From: Epithemia pelagica
Taxonomy: Eukaryota > Bacillariophyta > Bacillariophyceae > Surirellales > Surirellaceae
Direction: 5' to 3'
NCBI GenBank assembly: GCA_946965045.2
Contig: OX337228.1
Location: forward strand, 6,324,001-6,388,000
Length of the DNA stretch: 64,000 nucleotides
Part shown: positions 8,788-17,671 of the stretch, piece by piece
Position numbering within the stretch: the first letter of the stretch is position 1
Layout: every line of letters begins with the position of its first letter
The notes under the pieces: generated by a model
The model's input: the letters and a program-made list of their open reading frames with translations, nothing else
Database searches by the model: none
Told to the model about the DNA's origin: nothing
Translations under genes and position numbers: made by a program

Positions 8788-10476
8788 TCACAATAAAACG
8801 AAATCTTCGTCGTCTTCTTCCTCGTCAGGAACCGCTTTGTTATCATCCTTGTCACTGTCATCATCCAACATGGAAGAATCTAGCATCGAATCTCCAAGTC
8901 CTCCAGAAGAAAAATAATTGGGGGATGAATCCGCAACAGAAAACAACTCTGGGTGCCCTGGATTCTCCGTCTTCCAGGTTTGAATGGAGCTTAGTAGGTT
9001 TTCGAAATCTGTTTGATCACGGCAATAAAATCCAAAGGCAATGGATGGATCCATCTTTTCCAAAGAAAGAACTTCCGAGTACTTTGTGTGACAAGAAATG
9101 ATGTAATCATCACGCAAATCTACCGTGCTGGTAACTTTGCCATTGATTCGAGCCGACCGACTACGAGGAGCACTTTGCACCGTGTGAGGATCTAAACCAA
9201 ATACCTTTGGCTTGGAGCCATCGGATACGGCTCCGAAAAACCACCGAGCACCGCGAACCCGTCCGCCCAATACACCCACCGATTGTGAAAAGGAGAATGT
9301 ATGAGCCACGGCACGAACGTAATCTCCATTGAATCTATCCAATCCCAGTCGAACGGGGATCAGAAGTAACAATCCAGTATCCCACTCCACTTTTCCAACC
9401 TCCTCGACCAGCTCATCTTCCCACTCCATGTCAAGGGGATGAGCTTGGGGCGTGACCTTGTGCTTCTTTTCGCTCTCTCGTACAAATTTCGCTTTGGATT
9501 CTCGGGTCATGAGATCGTATACTGCGTCTCGGTAAACTGTCCCATGAGATGCTACGTGAACACGAAAAATACGCTTCGGTTTTGCCACCTGCTGAGCCTC
9601 TTTGCTTGTTTGGATACTTTGTTGTTGTCGTCGTTCATGCATTTCGACTAAATCTCTCAAAACATGACACGCCGTTCCTGGGCCGTACCATTCTCCTGGT
9701 AGTTTGTCGTATCGAAGCCCCGTTGCCACCATATTGTGCAGACTGTAGTAGCATTGATCCGTCGAAGGAAAATCGGCAAACCATGTCAAAATACTGCGTG
9801 TAAAGGGATCCGTTCGTCGAGCCGAACAATGTTGCGGTGGTCTCCAATCTCTTGATTTGAAGTGCATACGCAGGGCTTGTCCTAACAACATTTGGGCGGA
9901 ACGCAACATACATCCCCATCCTGCATCACTCCGTATATTGTAAGGAACAATTTCTGGAAAATCGCAGCGATAGGTAAACCAAAACAAGGAGGATTCATCG
10001 TCTCGTCGAAGATTGAAATCCGCTGCCATGCGATAGGACTTTCCCAGAACAAATGCAGAGAGGGGAGGTCTCGAAGAATTTTGGCTGGATGGGTCCGAAA
10101 TGAGGGAGCCTTCAAAATCGGCATCGTCGTCGTCATCATCGGCCGTGTAACTGTATTCACGGCAAACATCAAATCCCCCCACTGCTCCGAGACTGCGATC
10201 CGGAGAGTGGACAATTTTGACTTCATCCACATTCTTTCGACTGCTCATATCATCCAGTTCTACCGGACCCCTGGCCTTTGAGCCATTGCCCGCGACAAAG
10301 CTGGTCAAAAATCCCACCAGCCGGTTTCCCCCGTCTTTACCGTTGGCGGCAAACTCCGAGGTTTCGTAGTCCACAACGACGCCCGCATCCTCTGTTTGAA
10401 ACGATGGTGTTTCTACCATGACTGCCGCGTCCAAACGCCCTTTGTGCTCACTTTCTCGAGTGCTATCAAAGACCAT
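8788..10476 (-). CDS. ATG4: autophagy cysteine protease ATG4 (peptidase C54)
   Basis: This 562-residue protein belongs to the C54 family that processes the ATG8 C-terminus and later removes ATG8 from lipid in the cytosol. The catalytic Cys lies in AGWGCMLRSAQM (Cys about 189), and the Asp and His lie in FGLDPHTVQ (about 429 and 431), so the triad is intact. The flanking SLFWFTYR and DPSIAFGFYC also match the family. The N-terminus of about 130 residues and an insertion at about 285-365 are charged and lineage-specific, which makes the protein longer than human ATG4B (393). The tail is acidic and ends in EDFVLL, like the LIR-type ATG8-binding end of ATG4B. The frame is open further upstream, but the first in-frame ATG is at 10476 and is used here. 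ATG2 is encoded about 31 kb away. Confidence 0.93.
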   Translation of the reverse strand: MVFDSTRESEHKGRLDAAVMVETPSFQTEDAGVVVDYETSEFAANGKDGGNRLVGFLTSFVAGNGSKARGPVELDDMSSRKNVDEVKIVHSPDRSLGAVGGFDVCREYSYTADDDDDDADFEGSLISDPSSQNSSRPPLSAFVLGKSYRMAADFNLRRDDESSLFWFTYRCDFPEIVPYNIRSDAGWGCMLRSAQMLLGQALRMHFKSRDWRPPQHCSARRTDPFTRSILTWFADFPSTDQCYYSLHNMVATGLRYDKLPGEWYGPGTACHVLRDLVEMHERRQQQSIQTSKEAQQVAKPKRIFRVHVASHGTVYRDAVYDLMTRESKAKFVRESEKKHKVTPQAHPLDMEWEDELVEEVGKVEWDTGLLLLIPVRLGLDRFNGDYVRAVAHTFSFSQSVGVLGGRVRGARWFFGAVSDGSKPKVFGLDPHTVQSAPRSRSARINGKVTSTVDLRDDYIISCHTKYSEVLSLEKMDPSIAFGFYCRDQTDFENLLSSIQTWKTENPGHPELFSVADSSPNYFSSGGLGDSMLDSSMLDDDSDKDDNKAVPDEEEDDEDFVLL

Positions 10477-11218
10477 TCTACTTCTGCATGGATGGATTTG
10501 GATGACAAGACGACGACGAAGCCCATTTGCTGGAACAGGATTGACACTGTTACTTCTGTACACTTCGTGTTCTTTGGGTTTAGTTGGAGGGAGTTCCTAG
10601 TCCGTTTTGGCGTCTGTTGAAAACCAAAAGCGAATGTCGGTTGTTGTGGAGTTTGGACAGATGTCGTCTCTTCTGGTCGCGCGAAATTGAAAGCGGGTAG
10701 GGTGTCAACTCATACTCTGTAGGGCTATTCGATCTGGTTCGATTGTTGGTTTTGGGGTCTTTGAACGGTACAATTTCATCCATATTGACATTTTAAAGCG
10801 ATCACTTTTAACGAACCCAGCTCTGGAGTTCTGATTGAGAAGTATAGAGTCATTGTACTCATTTACCAAGGACCCGGATGTCCGTCCAGTTTCTCAACTT
10901 CGCATCAGTCACAATGTCTTTTTCGGTCTCTCTACAACCTACCCCAACAAAAAAGCAAACCGCACATACCATTGCGAGAATGCGGAGAGATTGAATGTTC
11001 GAAGGTTTTGGTAAACAAGTAATCAACGAGAACCAACAACCCAATTGTGGCTCATCAAATCTTTCTTCTTGGACCTCATTCCATACTCATCTGCTCTTGA
11101 CGAACAACAGTCACCACAATTAGATTCGGCTTGTTGCTTTCTCGGCGTGAATCCTCTTTATCGTCGGTCATTGACTTGTAACAGCGGTCCAATTATATAC
11201 TACTTGTTCAGAGCACTT
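10477..11218. other. head-to-head promoter region of ATG4 and the aldo-keto reductase-like gene
   Basis: This 742-bp spacer should hold two diverging promoters and 5' UTRs. An AT-rich stretch with CCAAT and TATATAC (about 11190-11200) lies about 20-30 bp before the ATG at 11219. Short open frames here (10580-10783 and 10859-11044, both minus) have no recognisable features. Confidence 0.5.
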
Positions 11219-12646
11219 ATGATGCGTCTTGGAGTCATTTGTTCCTTCCTCATTGCCGTAATGGCAGTGGAGACATCACCAGCAGATGCCAATTTCTTTT
11301 CCCGACAAATCAATGTTGGCGACAGCAACGGGGATGAGAAAAGTTCTGCTCCTGCTGGAGCTGCCTCCAATCTAGGCTCCGAGGCACAGGTCGGAAGCAT
11401 TATCACCTTTTACGATGGTGCCGTATATGCAAAGTTGGGCAACAACAACAGAATTCCGCTGGTTGGATACGGTGTGGGAAATCTGAAACATGATTTGGTC
11501 AAAGGTATGGTTGCATCGGCGCTTCAAGACAACAAGAAAATCATGCTCATTGACACGGCACACGCGAGTCGAAATGAACACTTGGTGGCGGAGGGTATTG
11601 TCAAGGGGCTAGAAAAGTTGGACAAGAACAAGAAAACTGAAGTTCATGTGGTAACAAAAGTCTGGTACACGCACTTGGGATACGAGAGAACAAAAATATC
11701 AATTCAAGAATCGCTCGAGTCCTTGCGACCAGCCTTGGACCATGACAAGGTCAATCTTCGACTGCACGTCCTGCTTCACTGGCCAAGATGTTATTCGAGT
11801 ATTCCCTGGATGGACTGTGAACGAGAGGAACGTGAACTTCCCGAGAATACTCGGTCGGCTGGACCGGATCCTAGCTTGGACCCGGATAATGCCTGGAAGC
11901 ATAGTTGGAGAGCTCTCGAAGACATGTACCTGTCGGACGAATACCCGATTGCCAGTATTGGTCTCTCCAATTTTCACCTCAAGGAGATTGAGCAAGTCGA
12001 GAGTTTTGCCCAGATTCATCCCCATGTTATTCAAATAAATCTGTGGTCACTTCTCTACGATGCCCACTTGATTGACTACTGCCATCAACATAGAATTCAT
12101 GTTCAAGCGTACAACGTTGTTCACGGAACGGTTTCGAATGTTGAACGTGCTCCTCGAGCTTTCCGCCATCTCCAAAAGGTTGCCAAGGATCTCTCAGATG
12201 AACTTGGTGAGCCTTTGACACCCGTTCAGGTCGTTCTCTCATGGCTCATCCAGCATGGTATTTCCGTCATTCCAAGAACATCGAATGTGGTTCGACTAGA
12301 AGAAAACTCGGCCGTCTCTCTTCTCAATGTCCCAGCCTTTAATGATCATCAAGTGGACACGGTTGCCCACGCTGTGGAGGCCTATCTCAGTGGAGACGAT
12401 CTCGATGACATTCATGTGGCCGTCACCTTCCACGCCGTCAGCAAAGACATTATGCTGTATTGGATGGGACATGAGGGTGATGAATCGAGCGAAGTCAAGA
12501 TTGAACTGTTGAATAAGGGAGACAGCTTCAACGAAACGACATATCCTTCACACAAGTTTCGAGCATACGATGCCTACAACAAGGATATTTGGACGGAGCA
12601 CGAAATCACCGGGAACTACGGGGACCATGTCCACATTGAGCTCTAA
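11219..12646 (+). CDS. secretory aldo-keto-reductase-like protein with C-terminal beta-domain
   Basis: The first in-frame ATG (11219) gives 475 residues and starts a clear signal peptide (MMRLGVICSFLIAVMAV, likely cut near PADA). The middle is an aldo-keto reductase TIM barrel that normally reduces carbonyls with NADPH. The conserved Asp is present (IDTAHASRNE), the Lys is in VVTKVW and the His in LLHWP. The catalytic Tyr, expected five residues after the Asp, is Ser in this sequence (gac acg gca cac gcg agt). The SNFH and VVLSWLIQHGISVIPR-type cofactor regions are present. The last roughly 85 residues (from about DDIHVAVTF) show a beta pattern with LYW and TYPSHKF that recalls VHL-like beta domains of algal proteins; this is inference. 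The protein may be a binding protein and not a normal reductase. Confidence 0.75.
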   Translation: MMRLGVICSFLIAVMAVETSPADANFFSRQINVGDSNGDEKSSAPAGAASNLGSEAQVGSIITFYDGAVYAKLGNNNRIPLVGYGVGNLKHDLVKGMVASALQDNKKIMLIDTAHASRNEHLVAEGIVKGLEKLDKNKKTEVHVVTKVWYTHLGYERTKISIQESLESLRPALDHDKVNLRLHVLLHWPRCYSSIPWMDCEREERELPENTRSAGPDPSLDPDNAWKHSWRALEDMYLSDEYPIASIGLSNFHLKEIEQVESFAQIHPHVIQINLWSLLYDAHLIDYCHQHRIHVQAYNVVHGTVSNVERAPRAFRHLQKVAKDLSDELGEPLTPVQVVLSWLIQHGISVIPRTSNVVRLEENSAVSLLNVPAFNDHQVDTVAHAVEAYLSGDDLDDIHVAVTFHAVSKDIMLYWMGHEGDESSEVKIELLNKGDSFNETTYPSHKFRAYDAYNKDIWTEHEITGNYGDHVHIEL

Positions 12647-13179
12647 TGGGTGGCAAGAACTTTTTACAGCCGCCATGATTCACCACTGTACACCTATATT
12701 ATAAAATTCTAGAGTGTTTGCGCACCACCCAGTTCCAACCGAAACATTTCCAATGGCTGGTGGTATTATTTTTCGACACACTTTTCATTACATTCTTTTG
12801 GACTCAGAGGTTAACCGGTAGCAGCCTCATGTGCCGACTCGAGAACAGGACGAAAGAACCGTGAACATTTTCTAAATCAATGATCAAAGGATTAGTAAAG
12901 ATATGTATGAATACAGTAGCGTGTTATGGTGCTACCTTTTATATAAAGTTGTAGATATGTAACAGATTCAAGGTATTTACAGTCCACCTTCTAAATGTCG
13001 TTTCCGTGTGAAACTGGTGGAAGAGAAGAACAAAACTGGGGAGGGTATGAATGTTCCCCTGTCAGAGCCGAGGCCTGTCTTTGGGAAAGGCACCGCAGGC
13101 TTGATACAAAATAAATACAGGTATTGATAACAGAGTGAAAGGTTGAATGAAACAAGGGCGCTTCTTCACCCGACACCAA
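12647..13179. other. intergenic, tail-to-tail
   Basis: This stretch holds the 3' flanks of the aldo-keto-reductase-like gene and of the cyclin. It is AT-rich around 12890-12970 (TATATAAAG near 12941). I see no gene or repeat. Confidence 0.5.
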
Positions 13180-14082
13180 TCACTCATCGTCCAGAATCAC
13201 ATGTGGCATTTCCACATCCGGAATATCGCTAAAAAGAGACTGGACCCGTTGCTCAATCAGTGCAATGTCTCCCAAACGGGCCGTTCTTGATTCCAAAAAG
13301 CCGTGGATTTCCCGTTTGCAATTCGAGTCAATCGCGTCCAATTGATGGAGGGCAGACAGAGTGGAAGCAACAGCAATCACAGAGGGTCGTTTGCTGGAAA
13401 GGACATGATCGAAGACAGCAAGCTCGGCCACAAAGAGAGCCGAGTCAAGAAGAGATATTCTGACAATTTCAGGGAGTCGGGGAGCAAGTTCTCCAACCAA
13501 AAAGTGAACAAAGTCGGCAGGAGTTTGAAGGTGATGGTCCCATGTCAGCTCCGCAATCATTGACTTTCCGGTGGAGACAATATCTCTTTGGCAGATACCC
13601 TTTCGGCTCATGGATACCAACTGTTCAAGAGAAAGATTTCCTGATCCCGCAATGCGAACTGCAAGAAACAAGGCTGACATGGCTTCCACTTGGTAATAAT
13701 GATGGTCGGTGGGACGGCAATTGGTGAACCTGTCCAGAATGTTCATGGCGATATACACGAGTTCTCGTCTCTCGCCAAGATGATCTACCACATCGTAGCA
13801 CCATTGGGTAACCTTTTCACGCCAACAAGGCGCTGACACCAATGCGCCATCTGGATTTCGCCTTCGAACTTTGGCTTGTTCCGAAACAAAGGCTTGGCAT
13901 GTGCTCTCTTCGATTGCCAGCATCTCATCAAACGATCGGGCCTTTCGGTTGGTTGACTGCCTCATCGCTACAGGTATACAAGTCGAAGTCACAGGGCAAA
14001 GTCTTCCATGAACATTTGCTTTGAGACGAGAGGAAGGCATCTTTATCTTTTCGATATCGTTTTGCCTCTGGTTTGCTTCCAT
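13180..14082 (-). CDS. cyclin-box protein, diatom-type cyclin
   Basis: This is a protein of 300 residues from the ATG at 14082; a second in-frame ATG at 14040 would give 286. An N-terminal cyclin box covers about residues 55-180: the CWREKVTQWCYDVVDHL helix, then LVYIAMNILDRFT, then EAMSALFLAVRIAG follow the five-helix plan of a cyclin fold, which would bind a cyclin-dependent kinase. A weaker second half follows (LLDSALFVAELAVFDHV, PSVIAVASTLSALHQLD). It does not carry clear A-, B- or D-type hallmarks (no LxCxE, no obvious destruction box), which fits the small divergent cyclins that multiplied in diatoms and respond to light or nutrients. Its 5' flank carries four TGA(C/G)TCA sites. No intron. 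Confidence 0.85.
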   Translation of the reverse strand: MEANQRQNDIEKIKMPSSRLKANVHGRLCPVTSTCIPVAMRQSTNRKARSFDEMLAIEESTCQAFVSEQAKVRRRNPDGALVSAPCWREKVTQWCYDVVDHLGERRELVYIAMNILDRFTNCRPTDHHYYQVEAMSALFLAVRIAGSGNLSLEQLVSMSRKGICQRDIVSTGKSMIAELTWDHHLQTPADFVHFLVGELAPRLPEIVRISLLDSALFVAELAVFDHVLSSKRPSVIAVASTLSALHQLDAIDSNCKREIHGFLESRTARLGDIALIEQRVQSLFSDIPDVEMPHVILDDE

Positions 14083-15020
14083 AAAGAGAACAGTTCGGAA
14101 CTGGGGATTGGGCAATGGAAGATATCAATGGTCCGTTCCCTTCAAGTTCTGCAGGTGGCAGAAGTCTCCTCTCGCGATCACCGTACTCACTTTAGTACAC
14201 GTGGAGTGCATACAGCGCAGTTCTGACGCAGATGAGGCCCCAAAACCATGCGCCAGCAGATGCACCCACCTCATTTTTCTGAGTGGACCATATGGACGCC
14301 ACGCTCTGCCACGACAGTCAGTCCATCCAACACGGAAGCGCGCACGCGCACGCATCTCCATCTCCACCTCCGCCATTATGTGCGTATTATGTGCGCGCCG
14401 TCTCGTGACTCATGACTCATGCCTCTTCAGCGAAGTCCAAAGTTGATGTTTTGAAGATCGATCATTCGCATTCCGTTGTGTCGGCAGCAGTCGGCAGCTG
14501 TATAGCTGTAGCTTCAACCGGAGCTACCTACTCCCAATATTTGCTCAAGGTAGTCGGAGGAGGAGTTAGACGACAATCCTCTAGCCTCGATGGCATAGCC
14601 AAACAACGATGTTGGTACAATCATGTAGTGCATGGTGTTAAAGTGTTATTGTGCATAATTGTATTGCTCGAGAATGACTCATAACTATATCAATTCTCGG
14701 CTCTTGTTGTCGTTTCATCCATCATCCGCCACGGAAGAATGAAGAAGCAGTAGACATGATAATAGTTGAGGATGCGCAACAAGCCAGCTCTACCTAGGCA
14801 AAACAACATTCACCACAAGCCGGCCGACATGCATGAGTCACCTTGACGACAATGCCAGGTGTTAGTATTGTGGATTGAGTCGTTGCGTCCCACCAACCAA
14901 AAGAAAGCTGTGTATCACCTCGTGTGGAACACTTGCGCATTTCTGCGACCTTGTTGGTGTCTCATCATCATCGCGGCCAATTCCTACTAGGTACTTCCTT
15001 GGTTCGCCATTTAATTCTCC
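14083..15020. other. cyclin upstream region, 0.9 kb
   Basis: This spacer runs from the cyclin start to the stop of the dysferlin-domain gene, also on the minus strand, so it is mostly the cyclin promoter side plus one 3' UTR. It contains a GC-rich CGCGCACGCGCACGCA stretch near 14340 and the four TGA(C/G)TCA heptamers listed separately. I see no gene. Confidence 0.55.
14406..14840. promoter_or_regulatory. four TGA(C/G)TCA bZIP-type sites upstream of the cyclin
   Basis: Exact heptamers lie at 14406-14412 and 14413-14419 (directly abutting), 14675-14681 and 14834-14840 (TGAGTCA, the reverse complement). TGA(C/G)TCA is the classical AP-1/GCN4-type half-site pair bound by bZIP proteins. They are about 320-760 bp before the cyclin ATG. 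That they act on the cyclin is inference. Confidence 0.5.
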
Positions 15021-17087
15021 TCATGCTTCTTCTTGAATTTCAATGGTATCATCGACGCTTTCATCGGTAAAGGAGCCTTCGGGCGAATGTCGTGTGGGTG
15101 TGGGCTTGTGGGTTTCATGGGCAGGGGATTTGTCGCCATGATGATGTCCCTTGAGCTTGTCCAAAAAGGTTCCTCGTCCCACCTTTTTCCAATCAAAACC
15201 TCCCGGTTTGGGTGACTGACTTCGACGACTGGTAGTATCCTTGTTGTTTTTGTTGCTGCTGGACTCTCGGTCGGGAGACGAAACCGTTTCGTCCGTACGA
15301 TCCTCCGAGGTGGTTGTGGTGGAACCCGCACCCGATGGTTCCGCCGTGTTGTTATTGTTGTTGTTGTTGGTTGGGTTGGGACTGTTGGACTGCGGGTTGG
15401 GTCCATCGCCCATACGACCGGATTTGACCCATTGCGATATTTTGGATCCAATGCCTTTCATTTGTTCATGTTTGGCCATGAATTCTTGCAAGGGATTGTT
15501 TCCCGTGGACCCCGATCGATGGCGTTGTTGTTGTGCTTGTTGTTGTTGCGCGCCTTGGACGGTATCAATGCCCGCCTCGCGCAGCAATTCATCCTTGAGC
15601 AGGAGTTCATCTTGCAAGGCCTTGGTTTCGGTGGCAGCCGTGGCTTGGGCTCGTAACAACAATTCTTCTTGATCGGTCAAGGCCGTTTTAGTTTCCACCA
15701 ATTGATCACTAATCTTATTGCTGGTGACCGTCAATCGAGCATTTTCCGCCAAGAGTTTGAGGTATTCCTTGGATTGTTCCGAAGCGTAGGGGTAATCAAT
15801 CAAGACACGTCGCCGTGTCCACTTGCGACGACGCACCTTGCGAAGAATACCCTTGTCCCCCGGTTCGGTTCCGGGATTGTCCCAGACCCATTCGGTAGGA
15901 TTGACCTGAAAGTACTGAGCTTCTTGCGCATAGGACCATCCTTGTTCGTCGCAGTCCACGCGTTGTTTGAGCGATGGAACCGAGGAAGAGGGTGCGGCGA
16001 CCCGTTTTTCAATGGTCCATCCACCAATCCACTCCCAGGTTCCGCCATCGTCCGGGAGGGGATATCCATCTTCAATACTCCAGAGATGAGACATGGATTC
16101 ATTGGTCAAGACGCCATGTTTGGACGGAACGTGACTTCCGTTGTGATGGTTGTTGGTAGTGTTGTTGTTGTTGCTTTGTTTGTTGCCTCCGGCCAAAAAG
16201 ACCAACAAGCCGCGATCCTTGGGGTGTTCCGCCGGACGGGCTGGTCGTACGACGGGCAAGCCTTTGAGGACGGGCGGAAAATTCTTGAGTTGACTCGTCC
16301 ATTGCTTTTCTCGCACATCGTACCATTGCCATTCCAAAATTTCTTCCGTTCCAAAGACATGTTCTTGCGCATGCGGCGTCCACGGCAAAATTTCCAACAA
16401 GCGCACCACATACAAGGGCAAGGATCGTGACGCCGAGGGCGTATTCGTCGTCGAGTGTTTGGTCTGCGCCAACGGTTTGGTTGGATCGTCGGCGGCTGCC
16501 GCTGCGGCAATGGCCGGTCGTCCCATGGTCAAGGCATTGACCAAGGCTTGATATTCTTGGACTTGTGTTTCCATGGCCCAATAGGCTCGACGCGTCACTT
16601 CTTTTTCTTCTTCTTTTTCTTCTTCTTTTTGGGGTTCTGGCACTTCCTTCTCCACCACTACTTGGGTGGCTGCTTCTTGTTTGGCAGCTGCTGCTGCTTC
16701 GGTTTGGGCCACCGCCAATTGCTTTTGCAACTCGTGAATGGTATCGGCTTGATGACTTTGTTGCGCCAAAGAGGCTTGGTAGGAGGTTTGCAACACGTCG
16801 TGTTGTTCCATCAACGTTCGTAACTGTGCCTCCAATTCGGCCCGACGCGATCGTTCCCGATCCAATTCATCCAATACATCGCGCAAGACATCTTCTTCTT
16901 GAACCACCACGCGGTCGGTTAGTTGCTGTTGTTGTTGTTGTATTTGTCGTTGTTGAGAGGGTACCGTCGCTGGAGTCGTGACAAGGACTGGATTGTTCAA
17001 GTCCACGGAGGACTCTTGGGTGGTTGTGGTACTACTACTCGAAGTAGGAGGATTGTCGTTCGTTGTGGAAGAGGATGGCATGGTCAT
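15021..17087 (-). CDS. coiled-coil protein with dysferlin/peroxin (DysF) domain
   Basis: This is a protein of 688 residues from the first in-frame ATG (17087), which is followed by another two codons later. The order is a Ser/Thr/Gln-rich start, a coiled coil at about residues 60-150 (acidic and Gln/Ala-rich heptads), then about 200-420 with the paired DysF pattern: EWQWYDVREKQWTSQL, later GGTWEWIGGWTIEKR, DEQGWSYAQEAQYF and VRRRKWTRRRVLI. Trp-plus-Arg clusters of this kind define DysF-N/C in Pex30-like peroxins, TECPR1 and ferlins, where they associate with membranes. A second coiled coil (about 435-510) and a low-complexity Ser/Asn tail follow. No transmembrane segment is visible, unlike Pex30. 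The role is unknown; a membrane-contact or trafficking function is a guess. No intron. Confidence 0.62.
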   Translation of the reverse strand: MTMPSSSTTNDNPPTSSSSTTTTQESSVDLNNPVLVTTPATVPSQQRQIQQQQQQLTDRVVVQEEDVLRDVLDELDRERSRRAELEAQLRTLMEQHDVLQTSYQASLAQQSHQADTIHELQKQLAVAQTEAAAAAKQEAATQVVVEKEVPEPQKEEEKEEEKEVTRRAYWAMETQVQEYQALVNALTMGRPAIAAAAAADDPTKPLAQTKHSTTNTPSASRSLPLYVVRLLEILPWTPHAQEHVFGTEEILEWQWYDVREKQWTSQLKNFPPVLKGLPVVRPARPAEHPKDRGLLVFLAGGNKQSNNNNTTNNHHNGSHVPSKHGVLTNESMSHLWSIEDGYPLPDDGGTWEWIGGWTIEKRVAAPSSSVPSLKQRVDCDEQGWSYAQEAQYFQVNPTEWVWDNPGTEPGDKGILRKVRRRKWTRRRVLIDYPYASEQSKEYLKLLAENARLTVTSNKISDQLVETKTALTDQEELLLRAQATAATETKALQDELLLKDELLREAGIDTVQGAQQQQAQQQRHRSGSTGNNPLQEFMAKHEQMKGIGSKISQWVKSGRMGDGPNPQSNSPNPTNNNNNNNTAEPSGAGSTTTTSEDRTDETVSSPDRESSSNKNNKDTTSRRSQSPKPGGFDWKKVGRGTFLDKLKGHHHGDKSPAHETHKPTPTRHSPEGSFTDESVDDTIEIQEEA

Positions 17088-17671
17088 GATTGGTGGTTTG
17101 AGGGCATTGGGGAGCAAAGAAGGGAAAACACACACACACACTTCTTTTGGAGAGAGAAGAAGACCTTGTCAACAACAATCACCAAAAACGAGGAATCCAG
17201 AACCCAAAGATCATTCCACTCTACAACTTCGTGAAAGAAGAAAGTGAGATCTCTCACGAATGCGCTCGAGCACACTCCAACAAACAGTGAGAAAGAGAAA
17301 GGGACGGATCTTTGTCTGTTTGTTGCGGTCCCTATTCGTTCGCGGTACTAACACGCCTGCCACTCGACGGGCGTGGTCGATGTCCGTTGGAGGCAAAAGA
17401 TACCTCTTTTGCTACCCTTTGGGATTCCGGTTGACATAGCTTTACCATAGTATATCAGGATCTATTTTTGGCCACCGGGGCTCTCCTTCGACACAAGATC
17501 TAAAGAATCGACAACATACATGAAGTAACATCAGTCATACGAGCGTTCACTCAAACGAATTTCAATATCATCGTGCCGGCATCCATCGAGCAGCAACAAT
17601 AATCCCTCGAGAGAATCTCCGTGATACACTGAACGCAATCCAAACCGATACACACACAAACATTGGTGATC
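17088..17671. other. head-to-head promoter region
   Basis: This 584-bp spacer lies between the divergently transcribed DysF-domain and TRP-like channel genes. It holds a CA run near 17129-17141, the reading frame of the DysF gene extending without an ATG, and an AT-rich patch with TATATCAG near 17452. I see no other feature. Confidence 0.5.

Noticed and set aside
15669-16430. 253-residue plus-strand frame opposite the DysF-domain gene
   Set aside because: It is an antisense shadow; the minus strand carries coiled coils and DysF motifs across the same interval.
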